NCBI GenBank assembly: GCA_028280325.1
Contig: JANQLZ010000049.1
Span: 1-39,013 of the forward strand
Origin: Bacillota bacterium
Lineage (GTDB): Bacteria > Bacillota > UBA994 > PWPR01
DNA length: 39,013 bases
Direction of reading: 5' to 3'
Part shown: in pieces, positions 27,486 through 36,541 of the stretch
Numbering within the stretch: position 1 is the stretch's first letter
How the letters are laid out: every line of letters starts with the position of its first letter
The notes under the pieces: model-generated
What the model was told of the DNA's origin: nothing
Seen by the model: only the letters and a program-made list of their open reading frames with translations
Database searches by the model: none
Translations under genes and position numbers: made by a program

Positions 27486-28784
27486 TTGCAATTACAGAGG
27501 ATATTATCACTTAGACAAATTTTCGGCATTATCGGGATTACACTGTTACTGCTGGTCTCCGGTTCAACAATACTATTACTGCCCATTACCGAAACCGGCC
27601 ACTTTTCATCACAGATATACTTGGATACGCCCTGCCACTTTACAGACTTAAACTTTAGCCTGGACGATAGCCATAACCTATCCTTTCCGGATGGTGGCCA
27701 TCTGGTGTCCATTTTTAAAGACAAAAAGCCGATAGCGGTTGCCATTTACGGCAATGGTTATGTTGACACCCAAAACAGGAGAATTGAAACAAAAGAATGT
27801 TTCCTTATTCTCCCCTCAAATATGTACTACACTTTGATGAGCCAGCTTTACCTACAAACAAGTGAAGAAAGCGTCTATGCAGCAAAAGCAAAGTACTCTC
27901 TGCCGAACCTGCTTAAAATTATGCCCTTTATTGTCACCCCGGCCGGGAATAAGTATTTCTCTCTTCCCGATAGCTACAGCTCAATTATGCTGCTTGACAG
28001 TAATGGTACTAATCCAACTACAATTACAGTCGGCAACCAGTCTCCGATCAGGTCAGCTAGTTTCCTGTTGACCAGTGTCGGATACATTATGCTTTATCTG
28101 ACTGTACTGGGTTTCATCCTGTTATTGACTAATCGGCGCCAAGATGCCGGGGATAGCGAAAAGCTGTTTGTTTTCAGACCCTCACCCAGGTTTTTTAGAT
28201 TATACCTTCTAATATTAATTGCCTCGTGGTTAGGGCTGAGTTATCTATCCAAAAATGCATATCTGAATGGAGCTTTTTTGGTTATAGCTCTTTGCAGTTC
28301 TATTTATTATTTGACTGTCAGGAAAGCTATTTATGCCGGATATTTAAGGGTTAAATTAGACAATTACCTGAAGTATCTGCCGCTGTCCTTAATATTGGGG
28401 ATTATTTTATTTATCCTGGGTGCAATGTCGATCCCAAACTTTTTCAAGCCACTCCACTTATGGCTGAGTGATACCCTGTGTTTGGTCTGGGCTCCTACTC
28501 TCTGGATCTGCTTCCTGGTTTTTGGGTATTTCTTTTATGAACTTGAGCGCTACTACTCTACCAAAAAATCTTGGATAATTGTATTTGCCTTTGTAATAAT
28601 TGCAGTTTGCGGTCTGCTGCTATACATCGGGGCCCCACTACATATTACCCTGTTAAACTCTTTAATATTTGTTCCGCTGTACTTTCTGATAATCAGCGTA
28701 TTAGTTCTGAGAACCAATAATGTCTTTATCGCTTCAACGGCAGTGATCGTTTCTTTGACCTTGGCTAAAGCCTTTATCAGTTGA
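27486..28784 (+). CDS. Multi-pass membrane protein of unknown function
   Basis: I do not recognise this 432-residue protein. Helix 1 (residues 9-31, IFGIIGITLLLLVSGSTILL) is followed by about 150 residues likely to lie outside the cell. After that come a second helix near 195 (VGYIMLYLTVLGFILLL), a basic cytoplasmic loop and about six further hydrophobic helices to the C-terminus. The layout of one extracytoplasmic sensor-like domain plus a helix bundle would suit a sensor, transporter accessory or envelope protein. The TTG start at 27486 has AAGGAGAGG directly before it. It is transcribed away from nadA as a single gene and ends at a good terminator at 28925. Confidence 0.75.
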   Translation: MQLQRILSLRQIFGIIGITLLLLVSGSTILLLPITETGHFSSQIYLDTPCHFTDLNFSLDDSHNLSFPDGGHLVSIFKDKKPIAVAIYGNGYVDTQNRRIETKECFLILPSNMYYTLMSQLYLQTSEESVYAAKAKYSLPNLLKIMPFIVTPAGNKYFSLPDSYSSIMLLDSNGTNPTTITVGNQSPIRSASFLLTSVGYIMLYLTVLGFILLLTNRRQDAGDSEKLFVFRPSPRFFRLYLLILIASWLGLSYLSKNAYLNGAFLVIALCSSIYYLTVRKAIYAGYLRVKLDNYLKYLPLSLILGIILFILGAMSIPNFFKPLHLWLSDTLCLVWAPTLWICFLVFGYFFYELERYYSTKKSWIIVFAFVIIAVCGLLLYIGAPLHITLLNSLIFVPLYFLIISVLVLRTNNVFIASTAVIVSLTLAKAFIS

Positions 28785-28824
28785 CGATTGGCTGAAACAA
28801 TAGCTGAATGATTGTTTTTTTCAT

Positions 28825-28876
28825 AGTTTGGCAGTTGTAGGTCGATTGGTTGGCAATGGTTAGGCAGTTATTGGGC
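28825..28876. repeat. Degenerate GTTGGCA repeat tract, third site
   Basis: The tract contains TTTGGCAGTTGTAGG, GGTTGGCAATGG and TTAGGCAGTTATTGGG, repeating the words found at 10813 and 11041. It lies just downstream of the plus-strand membrane gene. Both repeat-rich intergenic regions thus hold this tract together with the structured repeat family. Confidence 0.4.
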
Positions 28877-28924
28877 TATTACCTGAACGATTGTTTTCTA
28901 AGTTGTTGACTACTGAATACTGTA

Positions 28925-28952
28925 GAGGCAGGCTTCCAGGCCTGCCCTTTTT
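28925..28952 (+). terminator. Intrinsic terminator of the plus-strand membrane gene
   Basis: GGCAGGC (28927-28933) and GCCTGCC (28940-28946) form a 7-bp stem with a 6-base loop, followed by CTTTTT. The rest of the interval up to about 29060 shows nothing I can name. Confidence 0.85.
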
Positions 28953-29072
28953 GGTGTTAATTGAAGTTGGATTAAAACGGATTAAGGTTATTGAAATTAG
29001 TATTACATTTAATGGTACTAGAATAAAAAACGGACAACATAAAAGTTAACGACTACTTAATTGAGATATAAT

Positions 29073-29297
29073 ATAATCATAAATTAAGGAGAGATAAGGA
29101 ATAGAAAAAATTTTCTGCAAGGATAGTACGAGTCAGTATATCCTTGAGAAAATTTCTTCGTATGACAAAGTGTTTTGGAACAAAAGCACTTACCTCAAAA
29201 AAACAAAGTATAATCGCAGTAGATGGGTATGATTATGAAATCCTCCGCGGAAAGAAGCAATAACCCCTAAACGACGAAAAGCAAGGCATAACGTGGC
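29073..29297 (+). repeat. Structured repeat, array copy A
   Basis: Outer stem ATAATCATA (29073-29081) pairs with TATGATTAT (29228-29236). The inner hairpin joins 29104-29125 to 29139-29159: CAAGGATA/TATCCTTG is perfect and the outer 13 bp has one mismatch. Between the inner hairpin and the return arm, copy A carries about 45 extra bases with their own small hairpin (AAGTGTTTTG with CAAAAGCACTT). The tail contains CGGAAAGAAGCAATAACCCC and then GGCATAACGTGGCTT, leading into copy B. A TATAAT-like sequence precedes the copy. Confidence 0.75.
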
Positions 29298-29472
29298 TTA
29301 CAGAATTATGCTCAGATCAAGGAATAGAAGAAATTTTCTGCAAGGATAATACAACTAGTATATCTTTGAGAAAATTTCTTCGTGTGACGCAGAGATGAGT
29401 ATGATTCTGTAAGTCTCCGTGGAAAGAAGCAATAACCCCTAAATGACGAAACGTAGAGGCATAACGTGGCTT
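29298..29472 (+). repeat. Structured repeat, array copy B (best-preserved)
   Basis: A 17-bp outer stem (29298-29314 with 29396-29412) is complete with only two G-U pairs. Inside it are the loop GATCAAGGAATA, an inner hairpin of 13 perfect pairs (29327-29339 with 29369-29381) continued by CAAGGATA/TATCTTTG with one wobble, and the return-side loop CGTGTGACGCAGAGA. The tail repeats GTGGAAAGAAGCAATAACCC, CTAAATGACGAAA and GGCATAACGTGGCTT from copy A. No open frame with a ribosome site is visible on either strand. Confidence 0.8.
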
Positions 29473-29612
29473 TCAGAATTGACGCTAGCTTAAGGAAAAG
29501 AGAAAATCTGATATAAAGATAATACGAGTAGTATATCTTTTAGCAGATTTTCTCGTATGACGCCAAGATAGCGTTGATTATGGAAGCCTCCGTGGAAAGA
29601 AGCAATAACCCT
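29473..29612 (+). repeat. Structured repeat, array copy C, ending at the fhs stop codon
   Basis: The outer stem 29473-29487 pairs with 29569-29583 with one mismatch and three wobbles. Its inner part GACGCTA/TAGCGTT has a different sequence from copy B but the same pairing. The inner hairpin is GAGAAAATCTG/CAGATTTTCTC (29500-29510 with 29544-29554) plus AAAGATA/TATCTTT, again with changed sequence and kept pairing. The 3' tail GTGGAAAGAAGCAATAACCC runs to the stop codon of the convergent fhs gene. Confidence 0.78.
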
Positions 29613-31275
29613 AAAATAGGCCTACTATAGTCCCATCATCCTTAATATCCATGTTCTCAGCTGCCGGCTTCTTTGGTAGCCCTGGCATTGTCATAATGTC
29701 ACCAGCTAAAGCTACGACAAAACCTGCGCCAGCTGATACTCTGACATCTCTAATGGTTAGAGTAAATCCTTCAGGAGCACCTAATTTTTTAGGATCATCA
29801 GAGAATGAATACTGTGTTTTTGCCATGCAAACCGGGAAGTGTCCATATCCCATTGCCTCATAATTTTTGAGCTTGCGTCGTACTTTTCTACTTAGGACAA
29901 CCTTTTTAGCTCTATAGATTTCTTTAGCAACGGTTTCGATCTTTTTGCGTAATGGCAACTCATTAGGATATAATACATTGAAATCAGCTTCGCCAGCTTC
30001 AATTACTTCTATAACCTTTTTACCTAGCTCAATGCCGCCTTCTCCACCTTTAGCAAATACTTCAGATAAGGCTACACTTGCGCCGTATTCATTACATTTA
30101 TCTTCAAGAAGCTTTAATTCTGCCTCAGTGTCAGTTGGGAATCTATTAATTGCCACAACAGGTTTAATACCGAACTTTTTAATATTCTCAATATGTCGGG
30201 CAAGGTTAACAAAACCATTTCCTAATGCCTCTAAATTCTCTGAGCCAAGATCTTGCTTTTTAACTCCGCCGTTCATTTTTAGAGCTCTAATAGTAGCCAC
30301 CAAGACTACAGCATCAGGTTTAAATCCTGTAAAACGGCATTTTATATCAAAGAATTTCTCAGCACCTAAGTCTGCACCAAAACCAGCTTCAGTGACAAAA
30401 TAATCGGCCAGCTTTACCCCAAAGCGTGAGGCCATGACACTGTTGCAGCCATGAGCGATATTAGCAAATGGGCCACCGTGGATAAATACAGGTACATGCT
30501 CAAGTGTTTGAACAAGGTTTGGTTTGATGGCATCCTTTAACAATAAAGCCATAGCTCCCTGGGCATTTAAATCCCCACAGGTAACCGGCTCCCCGTCTTT
30601 GTTGAAAGCGACGATCATTTTGCTCAAACGCTGTTTCAAATCTGCCAGATCAGTTGCCAGACAGAATATGGCCATAACCTCAGATGCTACAGTAATATCA
30701 AAGCCGTCTTCTCTTGGTACACCATTGCCATTGAGACCGACAACTATACTGCGCAAAGCGCGTTCATTCATATCCATAACCCTGCGAATAACAATACGTC
30801 GAGTATCAATATTTAATTCATTACCATGATACAGATGATTATCAACTAAAGCACACAAGAGGTTGTGGGCAGTTTGAATTGAAGGAATATCACCTGTAAA
30901 CTGGAGATTGATATCTTCCATAGGAACTACCTGTGAATAGCCTCCACCAGCTGCACCGCCTTTTACTCCCATGCAAGGCCCCAGAGATGGTTCACGAAGA
31001 GCCATTACAGTTTTCTTACCGAGTTTGGTCAAGGCTTGTCCCAAGCCGACTGTGGTTGTTGTTTTGCCTTCTCCAGCCGGAGTAGGATTAATGGCAGTCA
31101 CCAATATTATTTTTGCATCTGGATTGTCTTTAACTCTATCCCATAATTTCGTATCAACTTTAGCCTTATAATTACCGTATAATTGCAACTCATCCGGCTC
31201 AATGCCCAGTTTAGCAGCTATATCAACTATCGGCTGCATTTTTGCTTCTTGGGCAATTTGAACATCACTTTTCAT
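29611..31275 (-). CDS. fhs: Formate-tetrahydrofolate ligase
   Basis: Fhs makes 10-formyl-THF from formate, THF and ATP, the entry of the methyl branch of acetyl-CoA synthesis in acetogens and a C1 source for purines elsewhere. The 554-residue protein is the normal monofunctional form. The P-loop [14 protein letters not shown] is near residue 67, [21 protein letters not shown] near 95, [13 protein letters not shown] near 275, and the C-terminal [17 protein letters not shown] is near 535. GGAGG lies nine bases before the ATG. No other Wood-Ljungdahl gene is present in the window, so acetogenesis cannot be claimed. Confidence 0.97.
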   Translation of the reverse strand: MKSDVQIAQEAKMQPIVDIAAKLGIEPDELQLYGNYKAKVDTKLWDRVKDNPDAKIILVTAINPTPAGEGKTTTTVGLGQALTKLGKKTVMALREPSLGPCMGVKGGAAGGGYSQVVPMEDINLQFTGDIPSIQTAHNLLCALVDNHLYHGNELNIDTRRIVIRRVMDMNERALRSIVVGLNGNGVPREDGFDITVASEVMAIFCLATDLADLKQRLSKMIVAFNKDGEPVTCGDLNAQGAMALLLKDAIKPNLVQTLEHVPVFIHGGPFANIAHGCNSVMASRFGVKLADYFVTEAGFGADLGAEKFFDIKCRFTGFKPDAVVLVATIRALKMNGGVKKQDLGSENLEALGNGFVNLARHIENIKKFGIKPVVAINRFPTDTEAELKLLEDKCNEYGASVALSEVFAKGGEGGIELGKKVIEVIEAGEADFNVLYPNELPLRKKIETVAKEIYRAKKVVLSRKVRRKLKNYEAMGYGHFPVCMAKTQYSFSDDPKKLGAPEGFTLTIRDVRVSAGAGFVVALAGDIMTMPGLPKKPAAENMDIKDDGTIVGLF

Positions 31276-31343
31276 TCATTCAATCCTCCTTATTAATACC
31301 TGAACACCGGTTTTGCTGATTGTGACAACAACCTGCAAGTGCT

Positions 31344-31349
31344 ATTATA
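31344..31349 (-). promoter_or_regulatory. Probable -10 element of fhs
   Basis: Minus-strand TATAAT lies about 70 bases before the fhs start. Only a weak -35 (TTTATC) is found 16 bases further upstream. Confidence 0.4.
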
Positions 31350-31376
31350 ACATTTGCAGATTGCCGATAAAACATT

Positions 31377-31472
31377 TTAAGTAAACAAATTTATTATTAA
31401 AACAATGATTATGCCGATAAGAACGCCGACCAGGTACCATGATCCACACCATAACATTTTGTTTTCTGGCAA
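31377..31472 (-). CDS. 31-residue single-helix membrane peptide
   Basis: A short frame reads MPENKMLWCGSWYLVG, continuing as VLIGIIIVLIINLFT and a stop. This is one hydrophobic helix of about 19 residues after a short polar head with a cysteine and two tryptophans. GAGGTGAA at 31488-31481 overlaps the stop codon of the CofE-like gene and lies 8 bases before a TTG start; an ATG five codons later is a second option. The layout suggests coupled translation with the upstream gene. It is too short for confident calling by sequence alone, and I know no named homologue. Confidence 0.5.
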   Translation of the reverse strand: MPENKMLWCGSWYLVGVLIGIIIVLIINLFT

Positions 31473-31486
31473 AATACAATTTCACC

Positions 31487-32185
31487 TCATTTTATTTTTC
31501 TAATTATTCCCATCGGGGTCTGCTCATCAGTTTGTCCTAATGGATTATCATTGATAATCTGTTCCACTTTTTTTCTATCGACATCGGGGGAGGCCCCAAT
31601 CACCCAAGCACCACCAATATCATTGACATCTACAATACAGGCCTTTGCTTCTACTGCCTCAGCTATCTGTTGAGCGATGCCTTCCGGATCTTTAGGCCCT
31701 AAAACTACCATTTGATTAAATGGAGGGATAGCATACTCAACCGGCCCATCTATTAAAGCTGCCTGCATTCCAGCAACTCGATAAAAATCACCTTCACGAC
31801 GTAAAACATATTTACTAAACATATGAACAGCTGCAGCCAGTAAAATCCTGAACAGGCCACATTCTCTGATGGCCATCTCCATTGTATAGGGACAGCCTAA
31901 ACCAATACCATAGGGAACTTTCTTAACATATCTTGACAGAAACTTCGCCCACCAGCCGGGCTTTATTTCTGACAGGTAATAGGCCCTTCCCTGGCTGGCT
32001 GCAGTTGCTTTCTCGCTGACAAATACAATATCGCTACTTTTTAAAATATTATCGGTGTATTTAACTACCACATCGACAATATTATCTTCGGGTGAAATTA
32101 AATGTGTTTTAATAGGTATCCGGGCATATGTATCTCCATTCACCTCAACTGTAGTATATTTCAGAGACAGTATAGTGCTGTCCAT
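31487..32185 (-). CDS. CofE-like protein (coenzyme F420-0:L-glutamate ligase family)
   Basis: The 232-residue protein resembles the F420-0 gamma-glutamyl ligase (CofE) fold: IPIKTHLISPEDNIVDVV near residue 20, a segment DIVFVSEKATAASQGRAYYL near 52, and the C-terminal CIVDVNDIGGAWVIGASPD near 188. CofE adds glutamates to coenzyme F420 using GTP. No other F420 gene is in the window and F420 is not general in Clostridia. Firmicute members of this family are often isolated and their substrate is unknown, so a different ligase reaction is likely. GAGGTGAG precedes the ATG. Confidence 0.78.
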   Translation of the reverse strand: MDSTILSLKYTTVEVNGDTYARIPIKTHLISPEDNIVDVVVKYTDNILKSSDIVFVSEKATAASQGRAYYLSEIKPGWWAKFLSRYVKKVPYGIGLGCPYTMEMAIRECGLFRILLAAAVHMFSKYVLRREGDFYRVAGMQAALIDGPVEYAIPPFNQMVVLGPKDPEGIAQQIAEAVEAKACIVDVNDIGGAWVIGASPDVDRKKVEQIINDNPLGQTDEQTPMGIIRKIK

Positions 32186-32457
32186 AAGCTCACCTCACTG
32201 TATTGTTGGTCATGGTCATTCAGCCAATTACATAGTAATTGATTACGTTTGCCTTAGCAAACCTGCTACTATTACCAACTGTTGATTATCATGCTAATTT
32301 GCTCAACCATATTATATCAGAATATCCTATCAAGAATAAATTTAGACACCATATTTTTGATTGGCAAATATTATTACTCTGAAACTGAACCTGCTTAACA
32401 ATAGCCTGACAAACTCCCTATAGCGATACAGCAGGTCAAATGCTAAAGGTTAGCAAT

Positions 32458-32482
32458 AAAAAAAGCCTTCCGGCTTTTTTTA
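32458..32482 (-). terminator. Intrinsic terminator of the spoIIE-tilS-hpt-ftsH side, overlapping the ftsH stop
   Basis: On the minus strand AAAAAAGCC, loop GGAA and GGCTTTTTTT form a stem followed by T residues. The ftsH TAA at 32482-32480 touches the 5' arm. The interval to the CofE-like gene (32186-32457) contains a small inverted repeat (GTTTGC/GCAAAC) and nothing else I can name. Confidence 0.82.
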
Positions 32483-34303
32483 CATATCTTTATAATATTT
32501 ACTCTCTATTTTAGGTCTTTCTCCGACAAGGGTCAGGAACTCGTCTGATTTTAAGGTTTCTTTGTCAAGCAGTTCTTTGGCAATGGCATGCAATTGATCA
32601 ATATGGTCCTTAATCACCTTTTCAGCCTGTTTATAGCCAAGATTAATAATATTATGAACCTCCTGATCAATTAAAGAAGCTATATTATCACTATAATTAT
32701 GTTCTTTAGCAATGTCTCTGCCTAAGAAAACCTCACCGCTTTTATGTCCGAACGATATCGGGCCCAGTTTTGAGCTCATACCGTACTCCGTCACCATGCT
32801 GCGAGCAATAGCACTGACCTGTTTAATATCATTACTGGCACCTGTTGTTATATCATCAAAAATTACTTGCTCAGCGATTCTGCCGCCTAAAGCAAAGGAT
32901 ATTCTCTCTATCATTTCTGTCCGACTATAGTAGTTGGTGTCTTCCTTAGGAAGGGCAGCTGTAAAACCCCCTGCAGCTCCACGCGGAATAATCGTTACTG
33001 TATGAATCGGATCCATATGAGGCAGATAATGCCCCACCAGCGCATGACCGGCTTCATGATAGGCAGCTATTCTCCGGGATCTTTCACTGTCGACCCTGGC
33101 CTTTTTGGCTGGCCCAGCCAAAGTACGGTTAATAGCCTCCTCCATATCGGTCATCTCAATTAAATTTCGATGATGTCTGGCAGCTAACAGGGCGCCTTCA
33201 TTGAGAATGTTTTCTAAATCGGCAGCTGTAAATCCAGGGGTGCTCCTGGCTAAAATTCGCAGATTTACATCCTCGGCCAAAGGCTTTCCTCTGGCATGCA
33301 CCTTTAGAATCGCTTCTCGCTCTTTTATATTGGGCTTGCCGACAATAACCTGTCTATCAAATCGACCGGGTCTGAGCAGAGCCGGATCCAGGATATCGGG
33401 TCGGTTGGTTGCAGCCATGACAATTACGCTCTCGTTAATATCAAAACCGTCCATTTCAACAAGCAGCTGGTTAAGAGTTTGCTCACGCTCATCGTGTCCT
33501 CCGCCTAAACCAGCACCTCGATGACGGCCGACAGCATCTATTTCATCAATAAACAGAATACAGGGTGAATTGCGCTTGGCATTCTCAAACATATCGCGAA
33601 CCCTGGAAGCACCTACCCCGACAAACATCTCTACAAAGTCTGATCCACTGATACTGAAAAACGGCACCCCGGCTTCTCCGGCAACAGCCCTTGCCATATA
33701 TGTTTTGCCAGTACCAGGAGGTCCAAATAACAGCACGCCCTTGGGAATCCTGGCTCCCATTTGAATAAAGCGACGTGGGTTTTTGAGAAATTCAACAAGC
33801 TCTATTAGCTCTTCTTTTACCTCTTCATAACCGGCTACATCTTCGAAGGTTACCGGCCGCTTATTAGCTTCATGCAGTTTAGCCCTGCTTTTGCCAAACG
33901 ACATGGCTCGGTTGCCTCCGCCTTGAGTCTGATTAAAAAAGAAAAACCATATCCCCAAGAACAGTGCAAATGGTATCACATAGGATAAAATTGCTGTCCA
34001 CCAGGGGGCAGTTGGAATCGGCTGATATTTTAAATCGGGAATATGGGCTTTTAGTATCGCCCGCAGTTCATCATCCTCAGCCGGCAAATATATTTCAAAC
34101 TTGGCCCCGTCGATGTATTCACCCTTGCCATTATTCCCTTCAACTACTAAAGAGCTCACCATGCCACTTTCTACCTGCTTTTGAAAGGTCATTAAATCAG
34201 GCTTAGCGATCTCCTCATCATTTCTTGAGAAATAACTAATTAGAGAAAATGCTATTACAATTAGTAATATATAAACACTGGCTGTACGTACACGTCTATT
34301 CAA
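32480..34303 (-). CDS. ftsH: ATP-dependent zinc metalloprotease FtsH
   Basis: FtsH is the membrane-bound AAA+ protease that degrades misfolded membrane and regulatory proteins. The 607 residues contain two helices (residues about 8-28 and 100-122) flanking a small extracytoplasmic domain. The AAA module follows with [19 protein letters not shown] near residue 197, Walker [17 protein letters not shown] near 250 and the second region of homology ([21 protein letters not shown]) near 300. The zinc motif [14 protein letters not shown] is near 415. The TTG at 34303, nine bases after GGAGG, is the preferred start; the frame upstream lacks a ribosome site. The tilS-hpt-ftsH order is standard in Firmicutes. 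Confidence 0.96.
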   Translation of the reverse strand: MNRRVRTASVYILLIVIAFSLISYFSRNDEEIAKPDLMTFQKQVESGMVSSLVVEGNNGKGEYIDGAKFEIYLPAEDDELRAILKAHIPDLKYQPIPTAPWWTAILSYVIPFALFLGIWFFFFNQTQGGGNRAMSFGKSRAKLHEANKRPVTFEDVAGYEEVKEELIELVEFLKNPRRFIQMGARIPKGVLLFGPPGTGKTYMARAVAGEAGVPFFSISGSDFVEMFVGVGASRVRDMFENAKRNSPCILFIDEIDAVGRHRGAGLGGGHDEREQTLNQLLVEMDGFDINESVIVMAATNRPDILDPALLRPGRFDRQVIVGKPNIKEREAILKVHARGKPLAEDVNLRILARSTPGFTAADLENILNEGALLAARHHRNLIEMTDMEEAINRTLAGPAKKARVDSERSRRIAAYHEAGHALVGHYLPHMDPIHTVTIIPRGAAGGFTAALPKEDTNYYSRTEMIERISFALGGRIAEQVIFDDITTGASNDIKQVSAIARSMVTEYGMSSKLGPISFGHKSGEVFLGRDIAKEHNYSDNIASLIDQEVHNIINLGYKQAEKVIKDHIDQLHAIAKELLDKETLKSDEFLTLVGERPKIESKYYKDM

Positions 34304-34398
34304 CCACGTTGGCCTCCTCTCTGCTGCCAAAAAAATCACTTTTTATTGTAACATACGTTTTTAATGCATACAATTACAAGTTCAAACGCTTTATAGTT

Positions 34399-34935
34399 TT
34401 ATTGATACACCTCTGGTTTCAACACCCCAATATAAGGTAACTGTCGATAATCTTCATTATAGTCCATGCCATAGCCAATCACAAACTCATTGGGTATGAT
34501 AAATCCGGTGTAGTCGGCAATAATATTGTTCTTTCTTCTCTCCCGTTTATCCAGCAGGGCACACACCTTGACTGAGGCCGGCTGGCGCTGTTTTAACATG
34601 TTTATTAAATATTCCAGTGTTAAGCCACTATCGATAATATCTTCTACAATTAGAACATGAACATCTTTAATAGCCTCGTCCAAGTCCTTCAACAAACGAA
34701 CGACTCCGCTGGATTCAGTTGCATTTCCATAGCTGCTGACGGCAATAGTATCCATCTTAACCGGAACAGAAATATACCGTAATAAATCAGCAGTAAATAT
34801 TATTGAGCCTTTCAGAACACAAACCAGCAAGACTTCTTTGCCTTGATAGTCATGACTGATCTGCCGTGCGATTTCTTTCACCTTTCTCTCAATTTCCTCT
34901 GCGCCATACATTACATATTTAATATTATTGTCCAA
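34399..34935 (-). CDS. hpt: Hypoxanthine phosphoribosyltransferase
   Basis: Hpt salvages hypoxanthine and guanine to IMP and GMP with PRPP. The 178-residue protein has LLVCVLKGSIIFTADLLRYI near residue 40, the PRPP-binding motif VLIVEDIIDSGLTL near 95, and the C-terminal FVIGYGMDYNEDYRQLPYIGVL that closes over the base. The start is the TTG at 34935, directly after the tilS stop; the GGAGGGG ribosome site is the last codons of tilS, so translation is coupled. TilS and Hpt are reported to form a complex in Bacillus. Confidence 0.95.
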   Translation of the reverse strand: MDNNIKYVMYGAEEIERKVKEIARQISHDYQGKEVLLVCVLKGSIIFTADLLRYISVPVKMDTIAVSSYGNATESSGVVRLLKDLDEAIKDVHVLIVEDIIDSGLTLEYLINMLKQRQPASVKVCALLDKRERRKNNIIADYTGFIIPNEFVIGYGMDYNEDYRQLPYIGVLKPEVYQ

Positions 34936-36357
34936 CTATTGCCCCTCCATTATCCTACATACCAAAATTTTCTCTGTCTGCTGTGATATTTTTGCATATC
35001 GGCTTCTTCTTATTCCCGCTATCCAAAGTATTTTACCACTATTGTCTACCAATAAAACACATTTGTCTCTTAATTTTTTAGGAATTTTTCTGTCTATAAA
35101 GAAATCCTTCAGTTTTTTACTGCCTGGTACTCCATCTGGATAAAATCTGTCTCCATCTTCTCTGGACCTGACAGTAAGCGGCAGTTCTACCTGGGAATAG
35201 TCAAAGCAGGCCTCGTTCAGATCACTTTTGAAATATGTCCTGGTGCCTGGATAGTCTTCAAGTGTCACCCTCAGCTTTAATTTTTCTGACAGACAGATCT
35301 CCTGGTCGATTGAAACGGTCTGGTTCTCAATTTTGTCTAAAGCCTTGTCCCAAATCTGTTTATAATAACAGTACAGTTCCCCATATATTTTTTCACAGTC
35401 AATATTATCAGGCAGTGAAACTCTGTCTCCATGCCTTGAATCCAGCAGCTTCAGGAGCTTGATACTGTGCTCAAAAGTCAAATTCTCAGTACTGCCTCGT
35501 AACAGCCTGTAAGCATATCTCATAACCCTGACAGCTAAAGACTGCGATTGATTCTTTAGCAAATTACAATCTATGACAACTGCATCCTGTTTTTTTGTCA
35601 CAGCTTTTTCAGCCAATTTTAAAGACTGGCTCTCCAAAAATTTTTCATCTTCTCTCAAAATATCTGCCATATCAGCCAGCCTGTTAACAATCTGGGGATT
35701 GTAATGCTGCTCAATAAACGGTATCAAGTGGTGTCGAATATGATTCCGCTGATATTTATCGGTTTCATTTGAGGGATCACGACGATATGACATTTGGTAA
35801 TGTTCTAAAATCTCCAGAACCTCTGACCTGGTTTTCCCCAGCAACGGCCGTACCGTCACTAAGCCTGTTTCGCTTTTTTCTATCATGCTCATGCCTGTCA
35901 AGCCTGCCAGCCCACTGCCTCGGATTAAATGCTGCAGCACCGTTTCAGCCTGATCTCCCTTATTATGCCCCAGAACAACACCAAAGGCCCTGACATGACT
36001 GGCAACATGATTTAGAAAATCCTGCCTGACCAGGCGGCAGGTCTGTTGCAGCGATCCTCTTTCTTCATCGTGTAGCTGCCTGATATTAACCTTTTTAACA
36101 GTACACTCCCAACTATACTGGTGAGCAAGTTGCTCTACAAAACGAGCGTCTTCAGCGGATTCAGATCCCCGCAGGCAGTGATCCAGATGGGCGAAATGCA
36201 GGTTAAATCCCTTTACCAAAGCTACCTCATGCATCAAACGCATCGCGCATGTAGAATCGGGACCACCACTGATAGCCACCAGCAACGTACCTTGATCAGG
36301 CCAGCGGTACAATTCAGCTAACTCATGGACATACAAATCTATCTTGTTAACAGGCAT
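34936..36357 (-). CDS. tilS: tRNA(Ile)-lysidine synthetase
   Basis: TilS attaches lysine to C34 of the CAU-anticodon tRNA-Ile so that it reads AUA, an essential function. The 473-residue protein has the PP-loop VAISGGPDSTCAMRL near residue 27 and FAHLDHCLRGSESAEDARFVEQ near 55. GVVLGHNKGDQAETVLQHLIRGSGLAGLTGM is near 130, and RPLLGKTRSEVLEIL near 172. The C-terminal domain includes VRSREDGDRFYPDGVPGSKKLKDFF near 400, which grips the tRNA acceptor. GAGGTGAGAGA precedes the ATG. It sits between spoIIE and hpt, the usual Firmicute order. Confidence 0.95.
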   Translation of the reverse strand: MPVNKIDLYVHELAELYRWPDQGTLLVAISGGPDSTCAMRLMHEVALVKGFNLHFAHLDHCLRGSESAEDARFVEQLAHQYSWECTVKKVNIRQLHDEERGSLQQTCRLVRQDFLNHVASHVRAFGVVLGHNKGDQAETVLQHLIRGSGLAGLTGMSMIEKSETGLVTVRPLLGKTRSEVLEILEHYQMSYRRDPSNETDKYQRNHIRHHLIPFIEQHYNPQIVNRLADMADILREDEKFLESQSLKLAEKAVTKKQDAVVIDCNLLKNQSQSLAVRVMRYAYRLLRGSTENLTFEHSIKLLKLLDSRHGDRVSLPDNIDCEKIYGELYCYYKQIWDKALDKIENQTVSIDQEICLSEKLKLRVTLEDYPGTRTYFKSDLNEACFDYSQVELPLTVRSREDGDRFYPDGVPGSKKLKDFFIDRKIPKKLRDKCVLLVDNSGKILWIAGIRRSRYAKISQQTEKILVCRIMEGQ

Positions 36358-36424
36358 TCTCTCACCTCTTTACTTAGTACTATATTATCGACTTTACAAT
36401 ACTAAATCAATACATAACTTATTG

Positions 36425-36454
36425 CAAAAAAAATGGCACCCTAATGGTGCCAAA
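36425..36454 (-). terminator. Intrinsic terminator downstream of spoIIE
   Basis: TGGCACC and GGTGCCA form a 7-bp stem (36434-36452). On the minus strand it is followed by ATTTTTTTT. It lies about 90 bases after the spoIIE stop and about 70 bases before the tilS start, so spoIIE is likely a separate transcript from tilS-hpt-ftsH. Confidence 0.82.
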
Positions 36455-36541
36455 TATGGAGGAATGAGCTATCAACGGAGTATAAGTTATCCTGTTACAG
36501 TATCATAACAGTGACCTTAGTAAATAAGGCGCCAAAGCTTA

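Noticed and set aside
29298-29412. 6S RNA, because of a long stem with a central bubble
   Set aside because: 6S RNA is normally single copy; here at least four copies exist, in tandem and dispersed, with a conserved internal-loop sequence unlike an open-promoter mimic.
29073-29612. CRISPR array
   Set aside because: Units are 140-225 bases, internally palindromic and diverged, with no short identical repeats or spacers, and no cas genes are present.
29073-29612. Tetrahydrofolate riboswitch for fhs
   Set aside because: The units lie downstream of fhs, on the other strand, and lack the words I know for that riboswitch.
29945-30403. 152-residue plus-strand frame inside fhs
   Set aside because: Antisense shadow of a highly conserved enzyme.
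29611-31275. Evidence for acetogenesis (Wood-Ljungdahl pathway)
   Set aside because: fhs alone is widespread in non-acetogens; no other pathway gene is in the window.
36466-36515. Tiny plus-strand frame after GGAGGA near 36459
   Set aside because: The ATG abuts the ribosome-like site with no spacing, only about 15 codons follow, and the GGAGG is better seen as part of the spoIIE 3' region.
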